Assembly: GCF_031846525.1 (NCBI RefSeq)
Contig: NZ_JAVRHM010000004.1
Span: 139,334 to 203,333, forward strand
DNA: 64,000 bases
Origin: Autumnicola patrickiae
GTDB taxonomy: Bacteria > Bacteroidota > Bacteroidia > Flavobacteriales > Flavobacteriaceae
Reading direction: 5' to 3'
Shown piece after piece: positions 1 to 7,608 of the stretch. The notes below the pieces were generated by a model. That model had not been told where the DNA came from. It did not search any database and saw nothing but the letters and a program-made list of their open reading frames with translations. Numbering within the stretch: the first letter of the stretch is position 1; each line of letters opens with the position of its first letter. The position numbers were made by a program, and so were the translations under genes.

Positions 1-25
1 CTTTTTTGGTGAATTAATTAATTTC

Positions 26-64
26 AAGACCTCGTAATAATTCAATTATTATGAGGTCTTTTTT
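26..64 (+). terminator. Rho-independent terminator of an upstream gene
   Basis: A 15-base arm at 26-40 pairs with the arm at 46-60, leaving a 5-base loop, and is followed by a run of T. It closes a plus-strand gene lying left of the window, just ahead of fabD. Confidence 0.7.
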
Positions 65-98
65 ATTATGCATATTTTAGCGCCTTAAAACAAAAAGC

Positions 99-980
99 AT
101 GAACGCATATATTTTTCCTGGTCAGGGAGCACAATTTTCGGGAATGGGATTAGACCTTTATGAAAAATCCCCGGAGGCGCAGCGATTGTTTAACAGGGCA
201 AACAAAATTCTGGGATTTTCTATAACCGATATAATGTTTGAAGGAACTCCGGAAGAACTAAAGCAAACAAAGGTTACCCAGCCCGCTGTTTTTCTACATT
301 CCGTTATACTAAGTAAAGCTTTAGGGGAAAGCTTTAAACCAGATATGGTTGCAGGACATTCCCTTGGGGAATTTTCTGCATTAGTGGCTAACGGCGTTTT
401 AAGCTTTGAAGAAGGTTTAAAACTGGTGCAAAAGCGTGCAATGGCCATGCAAAAAGCTTGCGAATTGCAGCCATCTACAATGGCTGCAGTATTGGGTCTG
501 GAAGACGAAATTGTGGAAGCGATTTGTGCAGATGTAGAAGGAGTAGTGGTCGCTGCCAATTATAACTGCCCGGGTCAACTTGTGATTTCCGGAGAAGTGG
601 AAGCTGTGGAAAAAGCTTGTGAAGAGTTAAAAGATAAAGGTGCACGCAGGGCAATGGTTTTGCCTGTAGGCGGAGCATTTCACTCTCCCTTAATGGAACC
701 AGCGAGAAAGGAGCTTGCTGATGCAATTGAGAAATCTACATTTAATAAACCAACCTGCCCGATTTATCAAAACGTAAGCACTTTTGCAGTTACAGATCCT
801 GCGGAAATTAAAAAGAACCTCGTATTTCAATTAACTGCACCTGTAAAATGGACACAGTCGGTACAGAATATGATCAAAGACGGAGCAAAGACTTTTACTG
901 AAGTTGGCCCTGGAAAAGTACTACAGGGACTTGTAAAGAAAATCGACCGCAGCGCAGAAGTTAAATCGGGAGAGATTTAA
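99..980 (+). CDS. fabD: Malonyl-CoA:ACP transacylase FabD
   Basis: FabD moves the malonyl group from malonyl-CoA to acyl carrier protein, supplying the extender unit for type II fatty acid synthesis in the cytoplasm. The 293-residue length is normal for the family. The N-terminal GQGAQ oxyanion motif is at residues 8-12, the nucleophile lies in GHSLG (Ser88), Arg113 is in the malonyl-binding position, and the catalytic His195 lies in AFHSP. The C-terminal GPGKVL motif is also present. The gene stands alone between an upstream terminator and a repeat-rich intergenic region, so it is probably transcribed by itself. Identity is clear from motifs and length. Confidence 0.96.
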   Translation: MNAYIFPGQGAQFSGMGLDLYEKSPEAQRLFNRANKILGFSITDIMFEGTPEELKQTKVTQPAVFLHSVILSKALGESFKPDMVAGHSLGEFSALVANGVLSFEEGLKLVQKRAMAMQKACELQPSTMAAVLGLEDEIVEAICADVEGVVVAANYNCPGQLVISGEVEAVEKACEELKDKGARRAMVLPVGGAFHSPLMEPARKELADAIEKSTFNKPTCPIYQNVSTFAVTDPAEIKKNLVFQLTAPVKWTQSVQNMIKDGAKTFTEVGPGKVLQGLVKKIDRSAEVKSGEI

Positions 981-1039
981 AATTGTCATGTCAACCATGT
1001 CCATACATTCGGAACGGGCTTCAATATAATCTGAATTTA

Positions 1040-1310
1040 AGAAAATGAATAAGAGGAAAGTGGAGAGTGAAAAGTCTTCAGTTTAAGATCGAAATTATCA
1101 GTTTTGATCCGGCCTATCGAAAATTTATCGTAAAATTTGAAATGAAGGCACCGTAAAATTTTATGCTGTTTGAGCTGTTCAGAAATTTGTACTTAAGAAA
1201 GACACGACAGCGAGTTCATAAAATTTAGGTGTCGAATGAAAAATTTAGATAAAGTTTCGTAAGCCTTGATTTTTTGTTTCTTTTTCATCTAAGGAAAAAG
1301 AAAGAGAAGC
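1040..1310. repeat. Flavobacterial-type intergenic repeat region
   Basis: This part of the 444-base gap between fabD and the aminotransferase gene has no plausible gene. It contains two direct copies of CGTAAAATTT (1129-1138 and 1152-1161) and a perfect 10-base inverted repeat (1277-1286 with 1294-1303). The phrase from about 1265 onward resembles intergenic repeats I know from other flavobacterial genomes. That resemblance is from memory and not tested. Function is unknown. Confidence 0.45.
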
Positions 1311-1340
1311 TTTAGAATTAAGCTCCCAATTGTGAAGAAT

Positions 1341-1375
1341 GCCGATAATGGCCATTTTGAAGTATGGTCTTTTTG
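1341..1375 (+). repeat. Copy 1 of short dispersed quasi-palindromic repeat
   Basis: Matches the core CGAAAATTGnCATTTT of a repeat found in several other gaps of this window, here with CGATAATGGCCATTTT, followed by a T-rich stretch. It is intergenic and lies just before a terminator. Confidence 0.5.
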
Positions 1376-1387
1376 ATTGAAAAAACT

Positions 1388-1418
1388 AAAGGCACGAACC
1401 AAAACCGTTCGTGCCTTT
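1388..1418 (-). terminator. Bidirectional hairpin terminator after the aminotransferase gene
   Basis: A 12-base stem (1388-1399 with 1407-1418) is followed by T-rich sequence on both strands. It sits 7 bases beyond the aminotransferase stop codon. Confidence 0.75.
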
Positions 1419-1424
1419 TTCCAT

Positions 1425-2564
1425 TCATCCCTTTTTTAGGAACTCGATAATTGTACTAGTGATATATTTTATCTGATCATCCTCCAGTTCAGTATGCATC
1501 GGTAACGAAATCACTTCTTTTACCAGTTGATTGGTAACCGGAAAATCAGCCTCATTATACCGTTCATCAGCATAGGCTTTCTGTTTATGTAGCGGTATTG
1601 GATAATATACTCCGCACGGAATTTCCTTTTCCTGCAGATGTTTTACTAACGCATCCCTTTTTCCGTTGGTGATTTTTAAAGTGTATTGATGAAAAACATG
1701 GGTATCAGTCTCACCATCCCTAACCGGAATTTCAATATGCTCCTGTCCTTTTAAAGCTTTATCATATTTTGCTGCAGCTTCCTGCCGCGCTTTATTATAT
1801 TGATCAAGTTTAGGCAGTTTCGCTCTTAAAACCGCAGCCTGCAGACTATCAAGCCTGGAATTTACACCCACAACATCGTGATGATATCGCTCATACATTC
1901 CGTGGTTTACAATCCCCCTTATCGTATGCGCCAGATCATCATTATTGGTAAAAATAGCACCGCCATCCCCATAAGCACCTAAATTTTTAGAAGGAAAAAA
2001 AGAAGTTGCAGCAACATCTCCAATTGTTCCGGCTTTAGCCTTTTTACCATCTTTAGAGTGATAATTTCCTCCAATCGCCTGCGCATTATCTTCAATTACA
2101 TAAAGATTATGTTCCCTGGCAATCTCCATAATGGCATCCATATTTGCCGTTTGGCCAAAAAGGTGCACAGGTACAATAGCTTTTGTTTTGGGAGTAATAG
2201 CTTTCCTAACAGCTTCAGGATCGATATTAAAAGTATCGGGCTCTACATCTACCAGCACCGGAGTTAACTGAAGCAGCGCGATTACCTCTACGGTCGCGGC
2301 AAATGTGAAATCTGCAGTTATCACCTCATCACCGGGCTTAAGATCAAGTCCCATCATGGCAATTTGCAAAGCATCTGTCCCGTTCGCGCAGGGAATCACG
2401 TGTTTTACATCCAGGTATTCTTCCATTTCCTTCTGAAATTTTTGAACTTCAGGGCCATTTATAAACGCCGAAGATTCCAAAATCTCCTTGAAAGAATCGT
2501 TCACATTATCCTTTATAGCTTCATATTGACCATTAAGGTCTACCATTTGTATCTTTTTCATCAT
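1425..2564 (-). CDS. DegT/DnrJ/EryC1/StrS family aminotransferase
   Basis: A PLP-dependent, fold-type I aminotransferase that normally adds an amino group to a keto nucleotide sugar for LPS, capsule or glycoprotein glycan synthesis. The 379 residues are typical. The PLP-linking lysine is Lys193 in FFPSKNLGAYGDGG, and Asp159 in the IEDNAQ motif should contact the pyridine nitrogen. The substrate sugar cannot be read from the sequence. It is transcribed divergently from waaA across about 95 bases, which fits a role in envelope glycan synthesis. The start chosen has two adjacent Met codons, and either could be used. Confidence 0.9.
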   Translation of the reverse strand: MMKKIQMVDLNGQYEAIKDNVNDSFKEILESSAFINGPEVQKFQKEMEEYLDVKHVIPCANGTDALQIAMMGLDLKPGDEVITADFTFAATVEVIALLQLTPVLVDVEPDTFNIDPEAVRKAITPKTKAIVPVHLFGQTANMDAIMEIAREHNLYVIEDNAQAIGGNYHSKDGKKAKAGTIGDVAATSFFPSKNLGAYGDGGAIFTNNDDLAHTIRGIVNHGMYERYHHDVVGVNSRLDSLQAAVLRAKLPKLDQYNKARQEAAAKYDKALKGQEHIEIPVRDGETDTHVFHQYTLKITNGKRDALVKHLQEKEIPCGVYYPIPLHKQKAYADERYNEADFPVTNQLVKEVISLPMHTELEDDQIKYITSTIIEFLKKG

Positions 2565-2658
2565 CTTTTTGTTGTCTTACGAAAATACGAAATATCGGCC
2601 CTACAGCCAATGCAATTTTTAGGAAAGGCCTATTTTAGCAGTATTAAAGAAACATGTT

Positions 2659-3897
2659 TTGAATACCCTCTATAATATTCTTATTGGTTTAGCTGAATTC
2701 TCTCTGCCGAAAATTGCCATTTTTAAGCCCCGCCTTAAATTATTTGTTGAAGGTCGCAAAAAAGTGTTTAACAAACTGAAGGCCGAAATTGGGCAAAATG
2801 ACCGTGTGGTATGGTTTCATGCTGCTTCTTTGGGAGAATTTGAACAGGCAGTTCCGGTTATTGAAATGATAAAGGCCGAAGCACCGTACAGCAAGATTTT
2901 AGTAACTTTTTTCTCTCCGTCAGGTTACGAAAACAAGAAAAACCATCCTTTAGCTGATGTTATCACGTATTTACCGATGGATTCATCTGAAAAAGTAAAG
3001 AATTTTCTAAATATTGTCTCTCCAGAGCTTGTTTTCTTTGTGAAATATGAAATCTGGCCGAATTATTTGAAGGAACTCCGCAAACGAAAGATCCGTACCT
3101 TCCTTATTTCAGGAGTTTTCAGGGAAAATCAGGTTTATTTTAAAAATTATGGCGGCTGGATGCGGAAATCTTTAGAAACTTTCGAGCACTTTTTTGTGCA
3201 AAATGAAGCTTCGGAAGCACTGCTTAAAAAGCACAATTTCGACAACGTAAGTATTAGTGGAGACACCAGGTTTGATCGTGTTTCCCGGCAGATAGAGTAC
3301 GATAACACATTATCTTTTGTAGAGGAATTCCTTCAGGAAAAACTTTGCCTGGTCGCCGGTAGCACCTGGCCCGAAGATGAAGAATTGTTGTTGGACTACA
3401 TCAATTCTGCTTCAGAAGAAATAAAGTTTATAATTGCCCCGCACGAAATAAAGGAAGAAAAGATCCTGGCATTTCAGAAAAAGCTAATAAAACCTTCTGC
3501 AAGATATACTGAAAATCATCAGGATTTATCCGGTTTTGATGTTCTGATAATTGACACTATTGGTCTGCTGGGCAAAATTTACAGCTATGCCGATGTCGCT
3601 TATGTAGGCGGTGCCGCAGGAAATTCCGGACTTCATAACATCCTGGAACCCGCCACTTTTGGAGTACCAATCGTGATTGGCTCAAACTTTTCAAAATTTC
3701 CGGAAGCAATAAAACTTCAACAATTAGCCGGACTTTTTTCTGTGGCAACTGCAGCGGAAGCATCTTCTGTATTACAAAAATTAACTAGCGATAATGCTTT
3801 CCGAAGAAAAACCGGAATGATTTCGGGACATTTCGTTAACAGTAATACCGGTGCCACAGCCGCCATCCGCAACTATCTCTTCAATAAAAATCATTAA
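2659..3897 (+). CDS. waaA: 3-deoxy-D-manno-octulosonic acid transferase
   Basis: WaaA (KdtA) attaches Kdo from CMP-Kdo to lipid A precursor at the inner face of the cytoplasmic membrane. The 412-residue protein has an N-terminal hydrophobic anchor, then the ASLGEFEQ motif whose Glu60 is the expected catalytic base. The GT-B C-terminal half has the GGAAGNSGLHNILEP nucleotide-binding loop. The only sensible start is a TTG codon at 2659, because the nearby ATG at 2654 runs into a stop at once. It is divergent from the sugar aminotransferase gene. The family assignment is clear; whether it adds one or two Kdo units is not. Confidence 0.93.
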   Translation: MNTLYNILIGLAEFSLPKIAIFKPRLKLFVEGRKKVFNKLKAEIGQNDRVVWFHAASLGEFEQAVPVIEMIKAEAPYSKILVTFFSPSGYENKKNHPLADVITYLPMDSSEKVKNFLNIVSPELVFFVKYEIWPNYLKELRKRKIRTFLISGVFRENQVYFKNYGGWMRKSLETFEHFFVQNEASEALLKKHNFDNVSISGDTRFDRVSRQIEYDNTLSFVEEFLQEKLCLVAGSTWPEDEELLLDYINSASEEIKFIIAPHEIKEEKILAFQKKLIKPSARYTENHQDLSGFDVLIIDTIGLLGKIYSYADVAYVGGAAGNSGLHNILEPATFGVPIVIGSNFSKFPEAIKLQQLAGLFSVATAAEASSVLQKLTSDNAFRRKTGMISGHFVNSNTGATAAIRNYLFNKNH

Positions 3898-4024
3898 AAC
3901 CTGCTTCCTTTTTAAAATATTAAGGACTTTAACATTTAATATGTAATAAATTAGGAACAAATTTTAACTTCGAACGCTTTTCATAACTAGTTTTGACAAA
4001 TATAATTTTACAAAAAATTTTATT

Positions 4025-4264
4025 ATGAAGAGATCGATTTTAATGCTTGCCATGTTTTTTACCCTTAGTACCGTTTTCACTTCCTGCCGGGAGGTTAATG
4101 AGGAAGAAAATGAAATAGAAATGGAAGCCGAAGAGATGGAAGAAGAAATGGAACAGGAGATGGATGGCGAAACACATGAAGAAATGGAGGAAAGAAATGA
4201 AGATGTAAATGAGCTGGATCGCGTAGGGCAGGAAATTGAAGATACCGCTGAAGAAACAGAATAA
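4025..4264 (+). CDS. Small Glu-rich lipoprotein
   Basis: A 79-residue protein with a lipoprotein signal peptide ending in VFTSC, so Cys21 should be lipidated. The mature part is almost entirely Glu, Met, Asp and Asn and is strongly acidic, with no recognisable domain. It probably sits on a membrane surface facing the periplasm. The next small gene at 4376 has the same lipobox context (VFTSCRE), so the two form a tandem pair of related lipoproteins. The function is unknown. The sequence after the stop suggests that the gene may once have been longer (see 4299-4355). Confidence 0.7.
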   Translation: MKRSILMLAMFFTLSTVFTSCREVNEEENEIEMEAEEMEEEMEQEMDGETHEEMEERNEDVNELDRVGQEIEDTAEETE

Positions 4265-4298
4265 GAAGTTGCCTGGGAAGCCAGAAATACTATAATAA

Positions 4299-4355
4299 GA
4301 GGGTACTAACCAGGTTGAAAATGAACTGGATAGTGATCCAACAGACGATAATTAA
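4299..4355 (+). other. Possible out-of-frame tail of the acidic lipoprotein gene
   Basis: After the stop of the acidic lipoprotein gene, another frame encodes a short acidic tail ending ENELDSDPTDDN followed by TAA. It has no start codon of its own. It may be the detached 3' end of the upstream gene after an indel, or chance; I favour a relic weakly. Confidence 0.25.
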
Positions 4356-4375
4356 TCCTTAAACTATTTATAAAT

Positions 4376-4528
4376 ATGAAGAAATTATTGCTAATACTTG
4401 TACTTGTATGTTCTACCAGTGTCTTTACTTCCTGCAGAGAGGAGAAATCTGGCGTAGAAAGAGCTGCTGACGATATTGAAGATGCTGCCGATGATGTAGG
4501 CGACGCTGTAGAAGATGCTACAGACTAA
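4376..4528 (+). CDS. Tiny entericidin-like lipoprotein
   Basis: A 50-residue protein starting MKKLLLILVL, with a lipobox VFTSC giving a lipidated Cys20. The mature 31 residues are alternating Ala, Asp, Val and Glu (for example DDIEDAADDVGDAVEDA) and should form an acidic amphipathic helix. Size and pattern resemble entericidin-type small lipoproteins, but homology is not shown. It lies about 110 bases after the other small lipoprotein gene and is followed by a clear terminator, so the pair may be co-transcribed. Confidence 0.65.
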   Translation: MKKLLLILVLVCSTSVFTSCREEKSGVERAADDIEDAADDVGDAVEDATD

Positions 4529-4535
4529 CAAGAAA

Positions 4536-4611
4536 GCTGCCTGAAAATTGTGCTACTACTTCTTTTAGGATTTTTTCCTGTAAAGATGATAATTTCTATT
4601 TTCAGGCAGTC
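4536..4611 (+). other. Long-range inverted repeat downstream of small lipoprotein gene
   Basis: CTGCCTGAAAAT at 4536-4547 is repeated inverted at 4599-4610 with about 50 bases between. It could fold as a long 3' hairpin in the lipoprotein mRNA ahead of the terminator. Confidence 0.35.
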
Positions 4612-4623
4612 TCTTAAAATTTT

Positions 4624-4650
4624 AATCCCGGTATTCTCGGGATTATTTTT
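4624..4650 (+). terminator. Terminator of the small lipoprotein genes
   Basis: A 7-base stem AATCCCG/CGGGATT (4624-4630 with 4638-4644) is followed by a run of seven T. It reads on the plus strand and overlaps the stop codon of the convergent DUF4136 gene. Confidence 0.75.
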
Positions 4651-5164
4651 TTGGCGGATAACCTTCCAAAGCTTTTTTCAGCACTTTATCAAACAGAGCC
4701 TGCCTTTCCTCCGGTTTGGCATTAGGATTAAATTTTACATCTATAACAGCCTGCCATACAAGGTTATCTTTTTCTTTGTCTATAAAATCTATAGTCATTT
4801 GAAGGAAGTTCTCTGGCCCTCCAATAGGTATTCCTCCAGAAACGCCAACTCCCATATTACCTCCACCGCCTCCAACTCCTAGACCAATACTGTTACCATT
4901 CTGTTGTTGGAATTCTTCAGTATAGATATTGACAAAAATATCCGGATCCTCTGCTATGGAAAAACCTTTTTGCTGCATCGCATTATCCAAAGCTCTTATC
5001 AACCTTGCTTCATCTAACTGACTGAGTCCGGAACGGAAGTCGGGGAAAAGTGCGTAAGTAGAATAATTACTGAAACTTGCAGTTTCATCGTAATCGTAGG
5101 CAATCTTTGGAGCGTTACAACCAGCAAAAAGAACGCAGATAAACAGAATTTTTATTATTTTCAT
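4643..5164 (-). CDS. DUF4136-type lipoprotein
   Basis: A lipoprotein of about 173 residues matching the DUF4136 pattern. It has an N-terminal signal MKIIKILFICVLFAGC with lipidated Cys, a YDYDETASFSNYSTYA opening, and a C-terminal segment on inter-molecular conversion of charged residues ending ALEGYPPKK. A Gly-rich stretch (GLGVGGGGGNMGVGVSGG) lies in the middle. DUF4136 proteins are outer-membrane-associated lipoproteins of unknown role. The start was moved to the second Met (nine codons in), because the signal peptide begins there; a longer form could start at 5191. Confidence 0.8.
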   Translation of the reverse strand: MKIIKILFICVLFAGCNAPKIAYDYDETASFSNYSTYALFPDFRSGLSQLDEARLIRALDNAMQQKGFSIAEDPDIFVNIYTEEFQQQNGNSIGLGVGGGGGNMGVGVSGGIPIGGPENFLQMTIDFIDKEKDNLVWQAVIDVKFNPNAKPEERQALFDKVLKKALEGYPPKK

Positions 5165-5269
5165 ATCATGTATTTTTAAGAGAAACTTCAATTAAAAATT
5201 CCCGCCGGGCAGAAATTAATTAAAGTTAATCAAAAACTATCCCGAAAATAAACAGATAAGAAAATGGTT

Positions 5270-6277
5270 TTATTCAGGCTTTTTATTGAGCATTTCCCAC
5301 AGTCGGTCTTTTAATTCAGTAAGTCCTTGTTGTGCCACTGAAGAAATAAAAACATAATCTGCATTCAAATTTTGATCTAGCTCAGTCTTTAATTCTGCTT
5401 TAAGTTCAGTATCCAGCATATCGCTTTTGGAAATTGCAATTAGCCGATCCTTGTCTAGCATCTCAGGATTATACCTTCTTAACTCGTCCACAAGTATTTC
5501 GTACTGCTTGGCTATATTTGGAGCATCGGCCGGAATTAAAAACAGTAACGTTGAATTCCTTTCGATATGCCGTAAAAACCGGTAACCAAGACCTTTTCCT
5601 TCCGCAGCTCCTTCAATAATTCCCGGAATATCGGCAACTACAAAGGTTTTAAAATCCCGGTACTGTACAATTCCAAGGTTAGGCTTGAGAGTAGTAAATT
5701 CGTAATCTGCAATTTTAGGCTTAGCGGCGGTAATAACCGAAAGCAGCGTAGATTTTCCAGCATTTGGAAATCCAACAAGTCCAACATCTGCAAGAACTTT
5801 TAATTCCAGTGTAACATCTACTTCCTGTCCTTCAATTCCCGGCTGCGCATAACGCGGAGTCTGATTGGTGGAACTTTTAAAATGCCAGTTTCCAAGGCCT
5901 CCCTTTCCGCCTTCTGCTACAACATATTCCTTTCCGTCTTCAGTAATCTCATGAATTATTTCTTCTGTTTCGGTATCGCGGATTACTGTTCCCAAAGGAA
6001 CATCGATATATTCATCTGACCCATCAGAACCTGAGCTTCTGGATTTTGATCCGTTGCCACCGTGCTCGGCTCTTACGTGCCGTTTAAATTTCAGATGGAA
6101 AAGTGTCCACAGGTTTTTATCACCACGAATAACTACATGACCTCCGCGGCCACCATCTCCACCATCGGGACCGCCTTTTGTTATATATTTTTCCCTGTGT
6201 AAATGTGCAGAGCCACTTCCTCCATTTCCGGAAGAAATGTGAATCTTTACATAATCAACAAAATTCCCTTCAGTCAT
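5270..6277 (-). CDS. obgE: GTPase ObgE/CgtA
   Basis: A conserved GTPase that binds the 50S ribosomal subunit and takes part in ribosome assembly and stress control. The 335 residues hold a Gly-rich OBG domain (residues 1-160) and a GTPase domain with G1 GFPNAGKST at 169-177, G3 DIPG at 216-219 and G4 SKSD at 283-286. The extra C-terminal domain of some Obg proteins is absent, as is usual in Bacteroidota. It lies downstream of adk and hpt on the same strand, with a dispersed repeat in the gap. Confidence 0.96.
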   Translation of the reverse strand: MTEGNFVDYVKIHISSGNGGSGSAHLHREKYITKGGPDGGDGGRGGHVVIRGDKNLWTLFHLKFKRHVRAEHGGNGSKSRSSGSDGSDEYIDVPLGTVIRDTETEEIIHEITEDGKEYVVAEGGKGGLGNWHFKSSTNQTPRYAQPGIEGQEVDVTLELKVLADVGLVGFPNAGKSTLLSVITAAKPKIADYEFTTLKPNLGIVQYRDFKTFVVADIPGIIEGAAEGKGLGYRFLRHIERNSTLLFLIPADAPNIAKQYEILVDELRRYNPEMLDKDRLIAISKSDMLDTELKAELKTELDQNLNADYVFISSVAQQGLTELKDRLWEMLNKKPE

Positions 6278-6333
6278 ATTCGTTCCTGTTTGAGGCTTTC
6301 AAGTAATTTATTCTCTTTGCTCTTAATATAGCA

Positions 6334-6368
6334 TGTCGAAAATTGGCATTTTAAGGCAGCCTCTTTTT
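6334..6368 (+). repeat. Copy 2 of short dispersed quasi-palindromic repeat
   Basis: TGTCGAAAATTGGCATTTT followed by AAGGCAGCCTCTTTTT lies in the gap between obgE and adk. The second half matches the copy after gcvP almost exactly. Confidence 0.6.
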
Positions 6369-6378
6369 CCTTCAGTTA

Positions 6379-6954
6379 TTAGATAAGCTTGTCTATAACC
6401 TCACTTAAGCGTTGGGTGATTTCCTGTACAGAGCCCACACCATCTACACCGTAATATTTATCGTCTTTTTTGTAGTATTCTTTAAGAATTGCCGTCTCTT
6501 CGTAGTAAACTTTAATTCTTTTTCTGATTACAGATTCATCTGCATCATCTGGTCTTCCCGAAGTTTTACCGCGCTCCAGTAAACGCTGTACCAAAACCTC
6601 GTCTTCCACTTCCAGAGCGATCATCGCATCTACCTCTTCTCCTTTGGAAGCAAGAAATTCGCCCAATGCTTCTGCCTGCGCGCGGGTTCTAGGAAAACCA
6701 TCAAAAATAAAACCTTTAACATCCTCATTCGCTTCAACTTCTGCTTTCAGCATATCAATGGTCACCTGATCCGGAACGAGTTGCCCTTTATCCATATAGG
6801 ATTTTGCGCTTAGCCCTAGTTCAGTTTCGTTTTTGATGTTGTACCGAAAAACATCTCCGGTTGAGATGTGTACCAGTTGATATTTCTCCTTTAAAATTGA
6901 AGCTTGTGTTCCTTTGCCGGCGCCGGGAGGGCCAAAAAGTACCAGATTTGTCAT
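6379..6954 (-). CDS. adk: Adenylate kinase
   Basis: Converts AMP and ATP to two ADP. The 191 residues start with the P-loop GPPGAGKGT at 8-16. AMP-binding residues follow (STGDVFR, FDGFPRTRAQAE), then LLERGKTSGRPDDADESV, which is a short lid without zinc Cys residues. It starts 3 bases after the hpt stop codon, so the two form a purine salvage/nucleotide operon, likely continuing into obgE. Confidence 0.96.
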   Translation of the reverse strand: MTNLVLFGPPGAGKGTQASILKEKYQLVHISTGDVFRYNIKNETELGLSAKSYMDKGQLVPDQVTIDMLKAEVEANEDVKGFIFDGFPRTRAQAEALGEFLASKGEEVDAMIALEVEDEVLVQRLLERGKTSGRPDDADESVIRKRIKVYYEETAILKEYYKKDDKYYGVDGVGSVQEITQRLSEVIDKLI

Positions 6955-6957
6955 TTT

Positions 6958-7488
6958 TTATTCTTTGCGTTTATATACTTGCCTAAGATTCCTGCCCAAA
7001 CCGTCGTAATCCAGGCCGTACCCAACAATAAATTTATCAGGTATTTCAATTCCTATATATTCGATATGCAATGATTTCTTGTAAGCTTCAGGTTTAAAAA
7101 AAAGCGTAGCTACTTTATAATCGGCTACATCTTCTGCTTCCAGGATCTTATTGATTTCCTCCAGCGTATTTCCTGTATCCACAATATCTTCAAGGATTAC
7201 CACTTTTCTTACTTCCACTTTTTGGTTTAGTCCCACCAAAGTTTTCACTGTCCCCGTGGTAGAAGTACCTTCGTAGGAGCCCATTTTTACAAAACTCACC
7301 TCACAATCTCCTTCAAAACGTTTTATTACTTCTGAAGCAAACATAAAAGAACCGTTTAAAACACCTATAAATATCGGATTTTGGTTTTTATAATCCTCAT
7401 TAAGCCGGTTTGCAATCTTTGCTACAGCACCTTCTATTTCTTCTTCGGAAATGTAAGGTTCAAATTGTAAATCATGAAGTTGAATCAA
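6958..7488 (-). CDS. hpt: Hypoxanthine phosphoribosyltransferase
   Basis: Salvages hypoxanthine (and guanine) to IMP/GMP using PRPP. The PRPP-binding signature EDIVDTGNT is intact, and the KMGSYEGTSTTG loop and the C-terminal VGYGLDYDG motif are present. The reading frame is open up to 7527. I chose the TTG at 7488 because protein homology should begin near IQLHDLQFEPYIS, and because a good promoter (TATCTTTG) lies inside the longer frame. It is followed by adk with a 3-base gap. Confidence 0.9.
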   Translation of the reverse strand: MIQLHDLQFEPYISEEEIEGAVAKIANRLNEDYKNQNPIFIGVLNGSFMFASEVIKRFEGDCEVSFVKMGSYEGTSTTGTVKTLVGLNQKVEVRKVVILEDIVDTGNTLEEINKILEAEDVADYKVATLFFKPEAYKKSLHIEYIGIEIPDKFIVGYGLDYDGLGRNLRQVYKRKE

Positions 7489-7508
7489 AGCATCAAATTT
7501 TAAAGAGG

Positions 7509-7536
7509 CAAAGATAAGGATTCTCAATCATCCAAA
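7509..7536 (-). promoter_or_regulatory. Predicted promoter of the hpt-adk operon
   Basis: Reading the minus strand, TTTG (7536-7533) is followed after 16 bases by TATCTTTG (7516-7509), a full match to the Bacteroidota TAnnTTTG -7 element. It lies about 20 bases before the chosen hpt start. Confidence 0.55.
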
Positions 7537-7583
7537 CTATCAGATTTCTATAAGAATAAGTAGCGCATTCCACCTTAAAAAAT

Positions 7584-7591
7584 TATTTTTG
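7584..7591 (+). promoter_or_regulatory. Predicted -7 promoter element of purK-purE
   Basis: TATTTTTG matches TAnnTTTG exactly and lies 17 bases before the purK ATG. I see no clear -33 element. Confidence 0.5.
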
Positions 7592-7608
7592 TATAAACTG
7601 AAACCTAT

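Noticed and set aside
2689..2712. CGAAAATTGCCATTTT inside waaA, like the dispersed repeat core
   Set aside because: It encodes conserved residues (PKIAIF) of WaaA and lacks the flanking repeat bases; a chance match.
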